Shown: positions 29,485-38,025 of the stretch, one piece after another | Layout: every line of letters starts with the position of its first letter | Numbering within the stretch: position 1 is the first letter of the stretch | Source: Roseobacter sp. | GTDB taxonomy: Bacteria > Pseudomonadota > Alphaproteobacteria > Rhodobacterales > Rhodobacteraceae | Direction of reading: 5' to 3' | Assembly (NCBI GenBank): GCA_015665415.1 | Contig: JADFAE010000005.1 | Span: 186,001 to 250,000, forward strand | Length of the DNA: 64,000 bases | Made by a program: the position numbers and the translations under genes | The notes under the pieces: model-generated | Told to the model about the DNA's origin: nothing | Database searches by the model: none | What the model saw: only the letters and a program-made list of their open reading frames with translations

Positions 29485-30543
29485 ATGACATCTGAAGCAA
29501 TCACCCGCCCTCAAGAAATTGAATATCACTTTGGCGGAGCCGCTGCCGCACCTGCCGCCGCACAGGGTTGCGTCTTTCAAGTGCACTACGGAAGCGCAGA
29601 TTTTGTGGATGTCAGCACGTCACCCGCCAGAATGGGCATTGCAATGCAATCTGATAGCTGTGCTGTCGATCTTGTCGAGAATTGGTACGCCGACAGCAGC
29701 GCAGAGACTACAACCGGGGCGATCCTCGATGGGCAGATGCGCTACATCGAACTTGGGGATGAGATCCTGTTCTTTGGAGAACTGGGGCGGCTTGCGGATG
29801 TCGAGGGCTCCAGCTTTCAATCCTACAAAGCGATCCTAGATACCCTGCACCAAAAGGGGTTTCACACTCTGGTGCGGTCATGGAACTTTATCCCGCAAAT
29901 CAACCACTGCCCGGAAGGCGCAATCGAGATCTATCAAGATTTTTGCAAGGGCCGCGCATTGGCCTTTGACGCCCGCGGTATTGATGAATTCCAATTGCCG
30001 GCAGCCACGGGAATCGGGTCTTATACCACCGCGATTACTGGCTATTTGATCGCGTCAAAGCGAGCGGATTATCTCCATGTAGAAAACCCCTTGCAAAGCC
30101 CAGCCTACAAGTACCCACCAAAATTTGGACCCAAATCTCCCAGTTTTGCCAGGGGCACCCTACATCTGGAATCAGGTCATGGCAGGGCGCAGGGAACCCG
30201 TTTTTTCCTGTCAGGGACTGCCAGCATCAGGGGTGCAGAGACGATGTGGCCGGGCGATGTCCGCCGCCAGCTCACCACATTGATGGAAAACATCCGCTAT
30301 CTGGTCAGTGATGAAAACCCACATCTGGCACAGCAGGGCCTGTCGATGGGTCTGGGGGACTTTGATCACTTCAAGGTCTATTTTCGCCATGCCAAGGACT
30401 TTGACATCATTCGCAAACTCTTGCTTGAGGACTGGCAGATCGCAGCGGAGAAACTCCATTTTATGAATGTTGATATCTGCCGCTCAGACCTGTTGGTTGA
30501 GCTTGAGGGCTGTATCAACAGGGCTGGTCCCATCGCAGTCTGA
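29485..30543 (+). CDS. Chorismatase (FkbO/Hyg5/XanB2-like) for hydroxybenzoate starter
   Basis: A 352-residue protein with the layout and motifs of chorismatases: LVRSWNFIPQIN (about residues 130-141), YQDFCKGRALAF (about 150-161), and the C-terminal FFLSGTASIRGAETMWPGD. FkbO makes dihydroxycyclohexadiene carboxylate, Hyg5 makes 3-hydroxybenzoate, and XanB2 makes 3- and 4-hydroxybenzoate from chorismate. Because the gene ends 1 bp from a convergent ten-gene-plus aryl polyene operon, the XanB2/Hyg5 role (aromatic starter for the polyene) is the best inference. The exact product cannot be read from sequence. Confidence 0.82.
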   Translation: MTSEAITRPQEIEYHFGGAAAAPAAAQGCVFQVHYGSADFVDVSTSPARMGIAMQSDSCAVDLVENWYADSSAETTTGAILDGQMRYIELGDEILFFGELGRLADVEGSSFQSYKAILDTLHQKGFHTLVRSWNFIPQINHCPEGAIEIYQDFCKGRALAFDARGIDEFQLPAATGIGSYTTAITGYLIASKRADYLHVENPLQSPAYKYPPKFGPKSPSFARGTLHLESGHGRAQGTRFFLSGTASIRGAETMWPGDVRRQLTTLMENIRYLVSDENPHLAQQGLSMGLGDFDHFKVYFRHAKDFDIIRKLLLEDWQIAAEKLHFMNVDICRSDLLVELEGCINRAGPIAV

Positions 30544-30544
30544 C

Positions 30545-31261
30545 CTAGGAACAACCGCCATCAATGCTAATCTGTTGGCCAGAAATGAACCCGGCCTTGT
30601 CGCTGGCCAGATAGCCGACGAGGGCGGCAACTTCCTCGACCGTGCCGCCGCGCCGCGCTGGCGTCATTTTCACCAATTCGTCGTAGTTGCTGAGGTTGGT
30701 CGTCTCGGCGGTGTCGATCAGTCCCGGGGCCACCACATTGGCGGTGATGCCACGCGAGCCGTATTCCTGGGTCAGGGATTTCACCAGGGGCAGGAACCCG
30801 CCCTTTGCGGCGGCATAGTTGGTCTGGCCGCGATTGCCGCGCACGGCTGTCAGGGAAGACAGTGCAATAATGCGCCCCCATCTGCTGCGCAGCATTGGCA
30901 TGATCAGCGGCCGAACGGCGGAGTAAAAGCTCGTCAGATTGAGATCGATGACACTTTTCCAATCGTCGAACTCCATCGCGGCAAAGGGTTTGTCGATCTG
31001 CCCACCGACGCAGTGCACCACCACCTGTATCGGCCCATCCGTGGTAAGCGCCTCCAGCTGGCTGACGGCCTCGGGGTTCTGGATGTCCAGTTGCAATGCC
31101 TCTGCGCTGCCACCATTTGCCGTGATACTGTCCACGCAGGCCTGCGCCTGATCCAGGTTTCTGTTTGCATGAACAAAGACATGCATCCCCATAGACGCCA
31201 GCTCATTACTCACGGCTCGCCCAATTGGGCTGGATCCGCCTACTACCAAGGCCCGCTTCAT
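30545..31261 (-). CDS. 3-ketoacyl-ACP reductase of the aryl polyene cluster (ApeQ/FabG-like SDR)
   Basis: A 238-residue short-chain dehydrogenase. The cofactor loop is VVGGSSPIGRA (residues 7-17), the catalytic Ser is in IIALSSLTAV, and the Tyr-Lys pair is in NYAAAKGG. It would reduce the beta-keto group of each newly added two-carbon unit with NADPH. It is the last gene of the long minus-strand operon, overlapping the preceding dehydratase by 4 bp, and runs tail to tail with the chorismatase. Confidence 0.87.
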   Translation of the reverse strand: MKRALVVGGSSPIGRAVSNELASMGMHVFVHANRNLDQAQACVDSITANGGSAEALQLDIQNPEAVSQLEALTTDGPIQVVVHCVGGQIDKPFAAMEFDDWKSVIDLNLTSFYSAVRPLIMPMLRSRWGRIIALSSLTAVRGNRGQTNYAAAKGGFLPLVKSLTQEYGSRGITANVVAPGLIDTAETTNLSNYDELVKMTPARRGGTVEEVAALVGYLASDKAGFISGQQISIDGGCS

Positions 31262-31683
31262 TCTGCTTCTCCCTGCATCTTGAGGGTTGCGCGCCCCTCG
31301 ATGTATTTCTGCCCTTGAGAGCTGACCTCAAAATCATAAAGGGCGCCGTTGCCGTCAAAATGCAGCTGGCGGGCTGTGATGTGCAGATTGTCAGAGCAAT
31401 CAGTCACTATGGAAGTCACGAGATCGACGTTTTGCAGACCAATCAGCAGACCGGTGTGGTTGCCCTTCAAATCCCCCGTCGAGGCATGGGCGGCAGCCGC
31501 CTGAGCACCAAGTTCGACCAGATTGGCAGTGTATAGGATGCCGTCCAGTCGCAGTGGGTAACCCGCATCTCCGTGAGGCACGCCCAAACAGTGGATCTCT
31601 GCCTCGTTGACCGAAATGATCCTGTCAATCAACCGCATCGCGCCCTTGTGGGGCATGCGCTCCAATACGGTGTCAAACCTCAC
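31258..31683 (-). CDS. Hotdog-fold dehydratase (ApeP/FabZ-like)
   Basis: A 141-residue single-hotdog protein. LERMPHKGAMRLIDRI (residues 7-22) and VELGAQAAAAH (about 57-67) match the FabZ/ApeP pattern, with the His and Glu positions that form the dehydration site. It starts with GTG at 31683, overlapping the preceding ketosynthase-like gene by 4 bp (GTGA). In described aryl polyene systems ApeP works together with a second hotdog, ApeI, found here at 37274-37570. Confidence 0.82.
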   Translation of the reverse strand: MRFDTVLERMPHKGAMRLIDRIISVNEAEIHCLGVPHGDAGYPLRLDGILYTANLVELGAQAAAAHASTGDLKGNHTGLLIGLQNVDLVTSIVTDCSDNLHITARQLHFDGNGALYDFEVSSQGQKYIEGRATLKMQGEAE

Positions 31684-32471
31684 AGCACTGTCACCTCTAG
31701 GTTCAAATTCATCCCGCCGTTGAGGCCAAGTGTGACATCTCCAGGAGCACGTTCGGCCAGTTTTTCAAACAGGGGCAGGATGGAAAATACCGGGTTTTGG
31801 GTTGCAAATGCCGCTTGGGAATAGCTGGTCTGAGGTGGTGTCTCAGCCTGTTTCACGAGTGAAAAGGCAATGCTGGCAAAGGATTGTTGGCTTTGTCGGC
31901 TGGACAGGGCCAGCCCGGCACCAGCGGGGCAGGACAGGCGATGTGATGTATCAAGCGGCGCAGGCAGTGGCGCATCAAATAGGACAACACCTACAGGGCG
32001 CTGCTCAAGTTGTACCTGCAATAGGGCCTTTAGCAGGCTGGAGCCCGCCGTATGATCAGCGCCACAGATACTGGTGGCCGCTGTCTTGATGCTCTGCGCA
32101 ATGGTCCACTGGCCGGAGGCCGCATTATGCACCGAGTTCTGAAACCGAGTGGGTCGGATTGCCATAGTCGGGCCGCGCAGCGCTTCGAGGATCAGCTGCA
32201 GGGTCTCGCCTTCTCCATAGGCGGAACCAAAGACCCAGGCTGCATCCTCTGCCAGTGCCGGGGAAATGTTTTCGGCCGCTTGAATTGCCAAAAGCGTTTG
32301 CGGGCTATAGCGCCGACGGGCGCGTGCAGGAATGCTTTCGGGGCTGGGTTTCCAGCCCTCGGGGAAGGCTGTGAAATCGGCGGTTGCAAGGGACCTCGCC
32401 AGGGGTTGGGCACCGTCTTTTGAAGGGGCGATCAGCGAAACGGCATCTACAAAGATCTGTGTTTGGGTCAT
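31680..32471 (-). CDS. Short ketosynthase-like chain-length factor (ApeC-like)
   Basis: A 263-residue protein corresponding to only the N-terminal half to two-thirds of a ketosynthase. Around SICGADHTAGSSLLKA the canonical TACSSS nucleophile site is replaced, and the two C-terminal His motifs are missing, so it should be catalytically inactive. In aryl polyene systems such a protein (ApeC) pairs with an active ketosynthase (ApeO) as a chain-length factor. It overlaps the active ketosynthase gene by 4 bp, fitting one-to-one assembly. Confidence 0.8.
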   Translation of the reverse strand: MTQTQIFVDAVSLIAPSKDGAQPLARSLATADFTAFPEGWKPSPESIPARARRRYSPQTLLAIQAAENISPALAEDAAWVFGSAYGEGETLQLILEALRGPTMAIRPTRFQNSVHNAASGQWTIAQSIKTAATSICGADHTAGSSLLKALLQVQLEQRPVGVVLFDAPLPAPLDTSHRLSCPAGAGLALSSRQSQQSFASIAFSLVKQAETPPQTSYSQAAFATQNPVFSILPLFEKLAERAPGDVTLGLNGGMNLNLEVTVL

Positions 32472-33658
32472 CGGCTCAGCACCAATGCGCAGTTGGAGCC
32501 GCCAAAGCCAAATGAGTTGCTAACCACATGCTTCAAAGCTGCGTTGCGGCACTGTGCTGTGACGTTTGGCAGGGCCTTGGGATCCAGTTTTTCGAGACCG
32601 GGGTTGCCGGGAATGATGCCTTCTTCCAACGCATAGATACACAACACGGCCTCGGCGGCGCCAGCGGCACCCAGGGTATGGCCAATGGCGCCTTTTAGGG
32701 AGGAGGCGGGGACATGCGCGCCGATCGAAGAGCTGACGGCCTGAGCTTCGGCAGCATCATTCACAACCGTGGCCGTGCCATGCAAATTGACGTAGTCGAT
32801 CTCCTCCGCTGTGAGGCAGGCACGCCGGAGCGCTTGTCGGATTGCAGCGGCAGCACCGGCGCCGTCTTCGGGAGGGGTGGACATATTGGTTCCATCCGAG
32901 CTTTCGCCAAAACCGCTCATCCGGATGCAGTTTTTGCCGTCGCGTTCGACAATCAAAAAGGCTGCCGCCTCGCCGATGGACAGGCCATCACGGTTGCTGT
33001 CACAGGGTTTGCAGGGTCTGCGAGAGATCAGCTCCAGAGATTCAAACCCATTGAGAGAGGTCAGGCAGAGACTGTCGACGCCGCCAACCAGAACCGCGTC
33101 ACAAAGGCCGGCCTCGATGAGTTGATAGGCATCCACCAGCGCCTTTGCGGAGGAGGAGCAGGCGGTTGAAATCGAATAGCTTGGGCCCTGGAAATCCAGA
33201 TAGTCCTGCAGGAATGCCGCAACGGCCTGTTGGCTGTCATGGTGGTGCATCGAATAGCTTTCGGGCATCGGGTCGTCCTCTTCTCGCGCCCGGTAGACAC
33301 GTTCCAACATCTCAACGCCCGCAGTGGAAGTACCCATGACAATGCCACAGCGTGCCGCACCCCATTTTCCCCGCGTAGCCAATGCTGCCTGATCAAAGCC
33401 ATCGCTTGCCAGTGCGGCCAGGGCCAAGCGGTTGGCCCGGTTATCATAGGCGCTCAGCCCTGCCGGAAAGCTGAGGGCAGCCAAGTCATCAACTTCACCG
33501 AGAAAGCAACTGAAGGGCAGGTTCAGATGATGGTCCTCGCGCAGCCCGGAGGTGCCATCACGCAGCGCGGTCACATGGGCGGTGCGTCCCCGACCCAGGC
33601 AGGACACAAGCGTGCTATGGGAAATGCCGATATCAGAGGCACCTAGTGTATTCGTCAT
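32468..33658 (-). CDS. Beta-ketoacyl synthase of the aryl polyene cluster (ApeO-like)
   Basis: A 396-residue condensing enzyme with an intact thiolase-fold triad: Cys 167 in STACSSSAKAL, His in NLHGTATVVND and His in GAIGHTLGAAGAAEAV, plus the closing NSFGFGGSN motif. It should extend the acyl-ACP polyene by decarboxylative condensation with malonyl-ACP. It overlaps both neighbours by 4 bp (MMPL pump upstream, chain-length factor downstream). Confidence 0.88.
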   Translation of the reverse strand: MTNTLGASDIGISHSTLVSCLGRGRTAHVTALRDGTSGLREDHHLNLPFSCFLGEVDDLAALSFPAGLSAYDNRANRLALAALASDGFDQAALATRGKWGAARCGIVMGTSTAGVEMLERVYRAREEDDPMPESYSMHHHDSQQAVAAFLQDYLDFQGPSYSISTACSSSAKALVDAYQLIEAGLCDAVLVGGVDSLCLTSLNGFESLELISRRPCKPCDSNRDGLSIGEAAAFLIVERDGKNCIRMSGFGESSDGTNMSTPPEDGAGAAAAIRQALRRACLTAEEIDYVNLHGTATVVNDAAEAQAVSSSIGAHVPASSLKGAIGHTLGAAGAAEAVLCIYALEEGIIPGNPGLEKLDPKALPNVTAQCRNAALKHVVSNSFGFGGSNCALVLSR

Positions 33659-35850
33659 TGGTCTTCATTTCGTTTAGTCTGTGCAAGGGTCAAAAACAGC
33701 ATCAACATCAGTCCCATAGTCACTGTTGCACCTATCTGATGGAGGATTTGAACTTCAGAAAGAGAGAGGACCAGGAAGGCGATCAAAGTGGAGCCTGCGC
33801 ATACAAAGACTGATCTGGCAGAGGTCTTGCTGTCTTTGTCTCCCTTCATGCCGGTCAGGATGAGATCATAATCCACGCCAATTCCCACAACAAGTGCCAT
33901 AGCGACGATGTGAAAGATGCTGAACGCACCGTAAACTGCGATGATGATGCAGGCGCTGCCGCCCAGAACCGCGCAGCAGGTGCGAAAAATGCGCAGGGCT
34001 TCGCCCCGGCTGCCCAGCCCAACAGCCAGCAGCCCCATACCGCAGAGCAATCCAGCAAAGAGCCAGGAGGCAATGCGACTGCGCAGATCTGTCATGGTTT
34101 GACGAATTGGGGCCAGTAGATCGACCAGCTCAGCGCCTGGTGTGGTGAGGGTAAGATCCAACTGAGAGCTGCCCTGTGGCAAGACCAGCTCAACCCGTTC
34201 CTGCCAGCGCCCTTCTGAGACCGACAGCCGCCTGGCCAAGCCCTGCAACTCGGGGAACCTGCTCAGGTCTTCTGGCTGAAGGCCTGGGGCCAAAAGGGCG
34301 CGTTCAAACTCAAGGGTCTGTTGCTCGGCGAAGGCGACGGCCATGCCTGCTTTCTCCAGCGCCAGTTCGGCCTCGGCTCTGAAGCCGGAAACCGGGCTAT
34401 GAAGCGCTCGCGAGGGTGAGAGCCATTGAGAGAGCATCTGATAGGATTGCAATGCCCCATCTTCGATGGCCTGATCCAAGAGCACCGCCAGTTGCACCTC
34501 GTTTTCAAGCAGCGCGCCGAGCGTTTCGCCCTCTACATCGATGGCATATGTGCTGGAGGGCAGATCCAGCTTTTCGTTCAATTCAGCCAGCTCTGTGCGG
34601 ATGTGCTCTGGCGGTTCAAACAGGGCAATGGGGGGCTGCTGATTGAACAGCACCGCGGTGACCAGCCCAACCAGGATGAGCACTGTCTCGATCCAGGTCT
34701 TGGCGGGCAGATAAAAGCCAAAGTTGCTGAGCGTGACGCCTCTTATTTCAGCCTTTTTGGACACGGGCATCGCGACGGAGGCAATGGCGGCGATGGACAG
34801 CCCAACCAGGATAAAGACCCCGGTTTGAACCAAGGCGGGTACCTGTGAGCCAACCATGGCCAAAAACGAAAGCCCCGTGGTTGCGGCGCCCAGCAGGATC
34901 AGCCTATGGGCCTTGCTGCGGCGGCTGCCGTGATGGGCCATGACATGGATCGGATAGTCCAGTGCCAGACCCAAAAGAACGCCACCAAAGGCCAGGGCCA
35001 CAATATGCACCGAGCCAAATGCCAGATTGACCACGCCAATGGCAGAAGTCACGCCCAGGGCGAGGGGGAGAAAGGCATGCACCACCAAGAGCACAGAGCG
35101 CAGTGACCAGATCAGCCAGATGACCAATAGCAGGCTGGCAATCATCGAGGCGCGTGCCGAGGCTGCGGAATTGAAATGTGTGGTCTCTGCGGCGATGACC
35201 CGAACCCCCAGCAGATGAGCCGTGACCTTCTCTTGTGCAGCAAGGTCACGCAGGGCCGCTGACCAATCCTTTAGCGCTTGGGCGTCAAAGGGTTGTTGTA
35301 CCAGGCGGATATGCAGAATTGCGGCAGAGTTGTCACTGGATTGCCAGACGCCGTCTTCAACTGGGAAGGTGCCTTTGGGGTTCTCAAACCGTTTGACAAT
35401 GCGCCAATAGCTTCCTGTTGGATCACGCAGGAAACGATCCCCAAACACGATGCTGGCCGCATCGGAAAAATAGTCTTTTGCCTCGACAAGCCGCCGGGAC
35501 ATACTTTGGCTTTCCAGATCCGCCTGTTCGGGAGGGGCTAGCAGGAGCCGGTTTTCCCAGATCCATCTGTCAAATTCCTCCGAGGGGGCCGGGGTGCTGA
35601 AAAGAACCTCACTGACCAGCGGGTCTTGCTTCAGGTGTTGTGCAATTGCTTTTGCTGCTTGGTTGCGTTGGGCAACCTGGGGGTGGCTCAGCGCGACAAG
35701 CACATCCAAGCCCGTCCCCTCCGTGAGAGAGGGAAGCCCGGCATTCTCCCCGACGATCAATGCTTCGGTGTCGGAGCTGATCGTGACCCAGGGCGCGAAG
35801 AGCAGGATCAGCCCGATCAGGCCCAACGTAGCCAAGATAGTCCGCGTCAT
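33655..35850 (-). CDS. MMPL/RND-family exporter of the aryl polyene cluster
   Basis: A 731-residue inner-membrane protein with the duplicated RND/MMPL plan: one N-terminal helix, a periplasmic loop (about residues 35-215), five or six helices (about 225-370), a second helix near 395, another periplasmic loop (about 420-600) and a second helix bundle (about 600-720). The short GVDYDLILTG segment carries the conserved Asp-Tyr of MMPL helices. It is expected to move the finished aryl polyene lipid across or out of the inner membrane. 4-bp overlaps on both sides tie it to the operon. Confidence 0.85.
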   Translation of the reverse strand: MTRTILATLGLIGLILLFAPWVTISSDTEALIVGENAGLPSLTEGTGLDVLVALSHPQVAQRNQAAKAIAQHLKQDPLVSEVLFSTPAPSEEFDRWIWENRLLLAPPEQADLESQSMSRRLVEAKDYFSDAASIVFGDRFLRDPTGSYWRIVKRFENPKGTFPVEDGVWQSSDNSAAILHIRLVQQPFDAQALKDWSAALRDLAAQEKVTAHLLGVRVIAAETTHFNSAASARASMIASLLLVIWLIWSLRSVLLVVHAFLPLALGVTSAIGVVNLAFGSVHIVALAFGGVLLGLALDYPIHVMAHHGSRRSKAHRLILLGAATTGLSFLAMVGSQVPALVQTGVFILVGLSIAAIASVAMPVSKKAEIRGVTLSNFGFYLPAKTWIETVLILVGLVTAVLFNQQPPIALFEPPEHIRTELAELNEKLDLPSSTYAIDVEGETLGALLENEVQLAVLLDQAIEDGALQSYQMLSQWLSPSRALHSPVSGFRAEAELALEKAGMAVAFAEQQTLEFERALLAPGLQPEDLSRFPELQGLARRLSVSEGRWQERVELVLPQGSSQLDLTLTTPGAELVDLLAPIRQTMTDLRSRIASWLFAGLLCGMGLLAVGLGSRGEALRIFRTCCAVLGGSACIIIAVYGAFSIFHIVAMALVVGIGVDYDLILTGMKGDKDSKTSARSVFVCAGSTLIAFLVLSLSEVQILHQIGATVTMGLMLMLFLTLAQTKRNEDQ

Positions 35851-36428
35851 TGAGACAGAAACTTGATTTGGCGGTTTTGATTGCCTGTCATCTCGAGGTC
35901 GATGGCCTGCAAGACATCGCCACAGCCGGAAAAGACAATGCTGCCGCCGCCGCTTTGGCGCAGCGAAATACGGGCGATCCAGCCAGTCGATGTCGAGGTG
36001 ATCTTATGCGGCAGCGGGGGCAAATCAGAAATGCCCTGATTGAACACTGCCGCCTGTAGGACGGTGAAAAACGCGTTCATACGCTTGGGGATCGCGCGGG
36101 TGATCTCTGTTCCATCACGCTGGATGGTGATGGTCTTGGGGCCGATTGTCATCTCTTCGACTTTGGGTGTGGTTTGCCGTCGCAACAAGAATTTGTCGTG
36201 GGTCAAGACAAAGACACCGCCATTTTGAACCGCAGTGCCAAAGGCCGGATGTGCAATGATTTCCGCATAGGCCACTGAGCCACCTACAGAAATGGGTTCT
36301 GCCATCAAGGCTGCCTCCAGAGTAGCAGGGGCAGGCTGCAAGCAGTTCGGCTCAGCGGCGCCAGATATCGAAGAAGTTGAACCAGTTATAAGGATCGACG
36401 CGGCACCAACCTTCGAGAGCCTTTGCAT
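35847..36428 (-). CDS. LolA-like periplasmic carrier of the aryl polyene cluster
   Basis: About 193 residues from ATG 36428, giving a plausible signal peptide (MQRLSKVGAASILITGS, cleavage near SGAAEPN); a longer frame reaches 36515. The beta-rich remainder (FVLTHDKFLLRRQTTPKVEE, then IGPKTITIQRDGTEITRAIP) is like the LolA-fold proteins found next to MMPL pumps in aryl polyene clusters. It probably carries the polyene lipid across the periplasm. Unusually, its start lies 77 bp inside the preceding acyltransferase gene; it overlaps the MMPL gene by 4 bp. Confidence 0.7.
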   Translation of the reverse strand: MQRLSKVGAASILITGSTSSISGAAEPNCLQPAPATLEAALMAEPISVGGSVAYAEIIAHPAFGTAVQNGGVFVLTHDKFLLRRQTTPKVEEMTIGPKTITIQRDGTEITRAIPKRMNAFFTVLQAAVFNQGISDLPPLPHKITSTSTGWIARISLRQSGGGSIVFSGCGDVLQAIDLEMTGNQNRQIKFLSQ

Positions 36429-37281
36429 AATCCTGCGCCATGCATGCAGCGGCGCTGGCGCGCTCAGATCGTGGCACAGGTGCCCCATCATAGAACTGTG
36501 TGAATTCAGCGGCATAGTGGTCTTTGGATTCCCATCTGGCGAAACTGAGGATAATTGGAACCCTGGCTGCCATTGCAGTCAGGTAGGGGGATAGCGGAAC
36601 TTGTATATCATCGCCCAGAAATGAGACATCCTGTTTCGCACGCACAGTCGCATCGGGCAGTCGATCGCCAAGAATGGCCACAAACTCGCCGCTGCTTAAG
36701 GCGTCGGAGACTTGGATCATGGCCATGGGGCCGTTTTCCAAAGCGATGATCTTTTCACTGACCTCCGGGTTGATGCCCTCCAATATGCTAGTGCTTTTGC
36801 CAGCGTGTTGAGTGAACATCATATAGCGAACCGACAGACCTGGGAGTTCACGATCCAGCGCTCTGAGGGCCTCAAAGCTACCGTAGTGCGCCCCCAGCAG
36901 CACTGCCCCCTTGCCCTGATTTACGAGCTCTTGAATAGGCTCGGCACCGCGCGTCGACACGGAAAACTGGTGAACTCCGCGCCCCAGCAACCGCACTCGA
37001 TCAAAGAAGACATGACTAAAGGTTCTGGCATGCCGCATGCGTTCAATCAGCGTTGGAGCACGGCCCAGAATACGGGTGAGAAAGGCGATCGAAGCGCGGG
37101 TGCTCAGCCGCCGTTTGTCGATCGCAAAGATCAGTGAAATGACCCAGAGCAGAGGGACATATATGAGGCTTGGTGGTCTGCTTGCCAGTAGCCGCATGAA
37201 TTTCAACTGCCACAAAGATCCAGACTCCCTGGCTTTTATCCAGCCAGACACCTGTTTCTCCCCGGATGCCTGCTCAACCAT
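36352..37281 (-). CDS. LpxL/HtrB-type lipid acyltransferase
   Basis: A 309-residue inner-membrane acyltransferase with one N-terminal hydrophobic segment (about residues 36-53). The catalytic HX4(D/E) motif is HYGSFEALR near residues 133-141. The Lipid A acyltransferase family transfers acyl chains from ACP. In aryl polyene clusters a homologue is thought to help attach the polyene to its lipid anchor. The C-terminus (NWFNFFDIWRR) is typical of the subgroup. It overlaps the small dehydratase gene by 8 bp upstream and the LolA-like gene by 77 bp downstream. Confidence 0.82.
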   Translation of the reverse strand: MVEQASGEKQVSGWIKARESGSLWQLKFMRLLASRPPSLIYVPLLWVISLIFAIDKRRLSTRASIAFLTRILGRAPTLIERMRHARTFSHVFFDRVRLLGRGVHQFSVSTRGAEPIQELVNQGKGAVLLGAHYGSFEALRALDRELPGLSVRYMMFTQHAGKSTSILEGINPEVSEKIIALENGPMAMIQVSDALSSGEFVAILGDRLPDATVRAKQDVSFLGDDIQVPLSPYLTAMAARVPIILSFARWESKDHYAAEFTQFYDGAPVPRSERASAAACMAQDYAKALEGWCRVDPYNWFNFFDIWRR

Positions 37282-37570
37282 TGATCGGACGCAGTTCTAC
37301 CCGCGCATTAGCCAGGGCCCCCGTCCCTGATCTCCACGCAATCTTGGCAAGGGTTTCCCCTATTTCTATGGTGATATCAAAAGGTTGACCCGGGGTCAGT
37401 TGACGCAGAAACTTTATGCGTTGAACGCATTTGATCTCATAACCGATGTCTCGTAGCCCCTGTTCCGCCAGGCCCAACAAAACCGCCCCGGGAACAATTG
37501 GGTTCCCGGGGAAATGGCCGTCCAAGAAATTTGACTTGGGACTAACGCCATCTGATCTCATTAGCTGCAC
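37274..37570 (-). CDS. Small hotdog dehydratase (ApeI-like)
   Basis: A 98-residue hotdog protein with FLDGHFPGNPIVPGAVLL (about residues 15-32), the FabA/FabZ-type catalytic His and central helix entry. The start is GTG at 37570, supported by GGAGG about 8 bp upstream; ATG 37561 is the alternative. It is expected to form the active dehydratase with the ApeP-like protein at 31258-31683, introducing each double bond. Confidence 0.8.
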   Translation of the reverse strand: MQLMRSDGVSPKSNFLDGHFPGNPIVPGAVLLGLAEQGLRDIGYEIKCVQRIKFLRQLTPGQPFDITIEIGETLAKIAWRSGTGALANARVELRPING

Positions 37571-37613
37571 AGCCAGGCCTCCGAGCGGATGTACCGGACC
37601 GGGTTGCCCAGGA

Positions 37614-38015
37614 TTACTTCAGGCAAAAGATCACATCGTTGGTCAGGTTTTCGATCCAGCTGTTGTAGCGTTTATGGATGGTGTTTTTGGCAGCGTTGTA
37701 CTTCATGTTGGTCGAGTCTCGGTAGGAGATCTTGAAAGCCTGGCTGCTGTATTCAACGTCAACTTCAACATAATGTTTGCCGCGCACGGCCAGTTGTCCA
37801 ATTAATTTGCCTTGGGCCACACGGCTGAACTTCCAGCCACGTGCCGAGCTGCATGTTTTCAGGGCGTTCTCTACACCACGGAGTGTGGTGTTCTTAGAGG
37901 TCACTTCGCTGAGCTGGACAAAGGAGGTCTCGATTTTCTCCAGAGCTGCGGCAGTTGTCGCTGTCAGTGGTTGCAGGGCAAAGGCCCCCAGGAAAGCATA
38001 GGTCAAAAGTTTCAT
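37614..38015 (-). CDS. Small secreted protein inside the aryl polyene operon, unknown function
   Basis: A 133-residue exported protein. The ATG at 38015 is preceded by GAGGAG with 7-bp spacing. The signal peptide is about residues 1-23 (cleavage near TAAA). The mature part has two Cys (CSSARGW and the penultimate-region FCLK), the strand-rich RGKHYVEVDVEYSS, and a closing IHKRYNSWIENL pattern. Similar H..YN.W...L endings occur in small periplasmic or lipoprotein families of Proteobacteria, but no lipobox is present here. The Cys pair could form a disulfide. Position between the glycosyltransferase and the ApeI-like dehydratase suggests an accessory envelope role. Confidence 0.65.
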   Translation of the reverse strand: MKLLTYAFLGAFALQPLTATTAAALEKIETSFVQLSEVTSKNTTLRGVENALKTCSSARGWKFSRVAQGKLIGQLAVRGKHYVEVDVEYSSQAFKISYRDSTNMKYNAAKNTIHKRYNSWIENLTNDVIFCLK

Positions 38016-38025
38016 TTTTTTCTCC

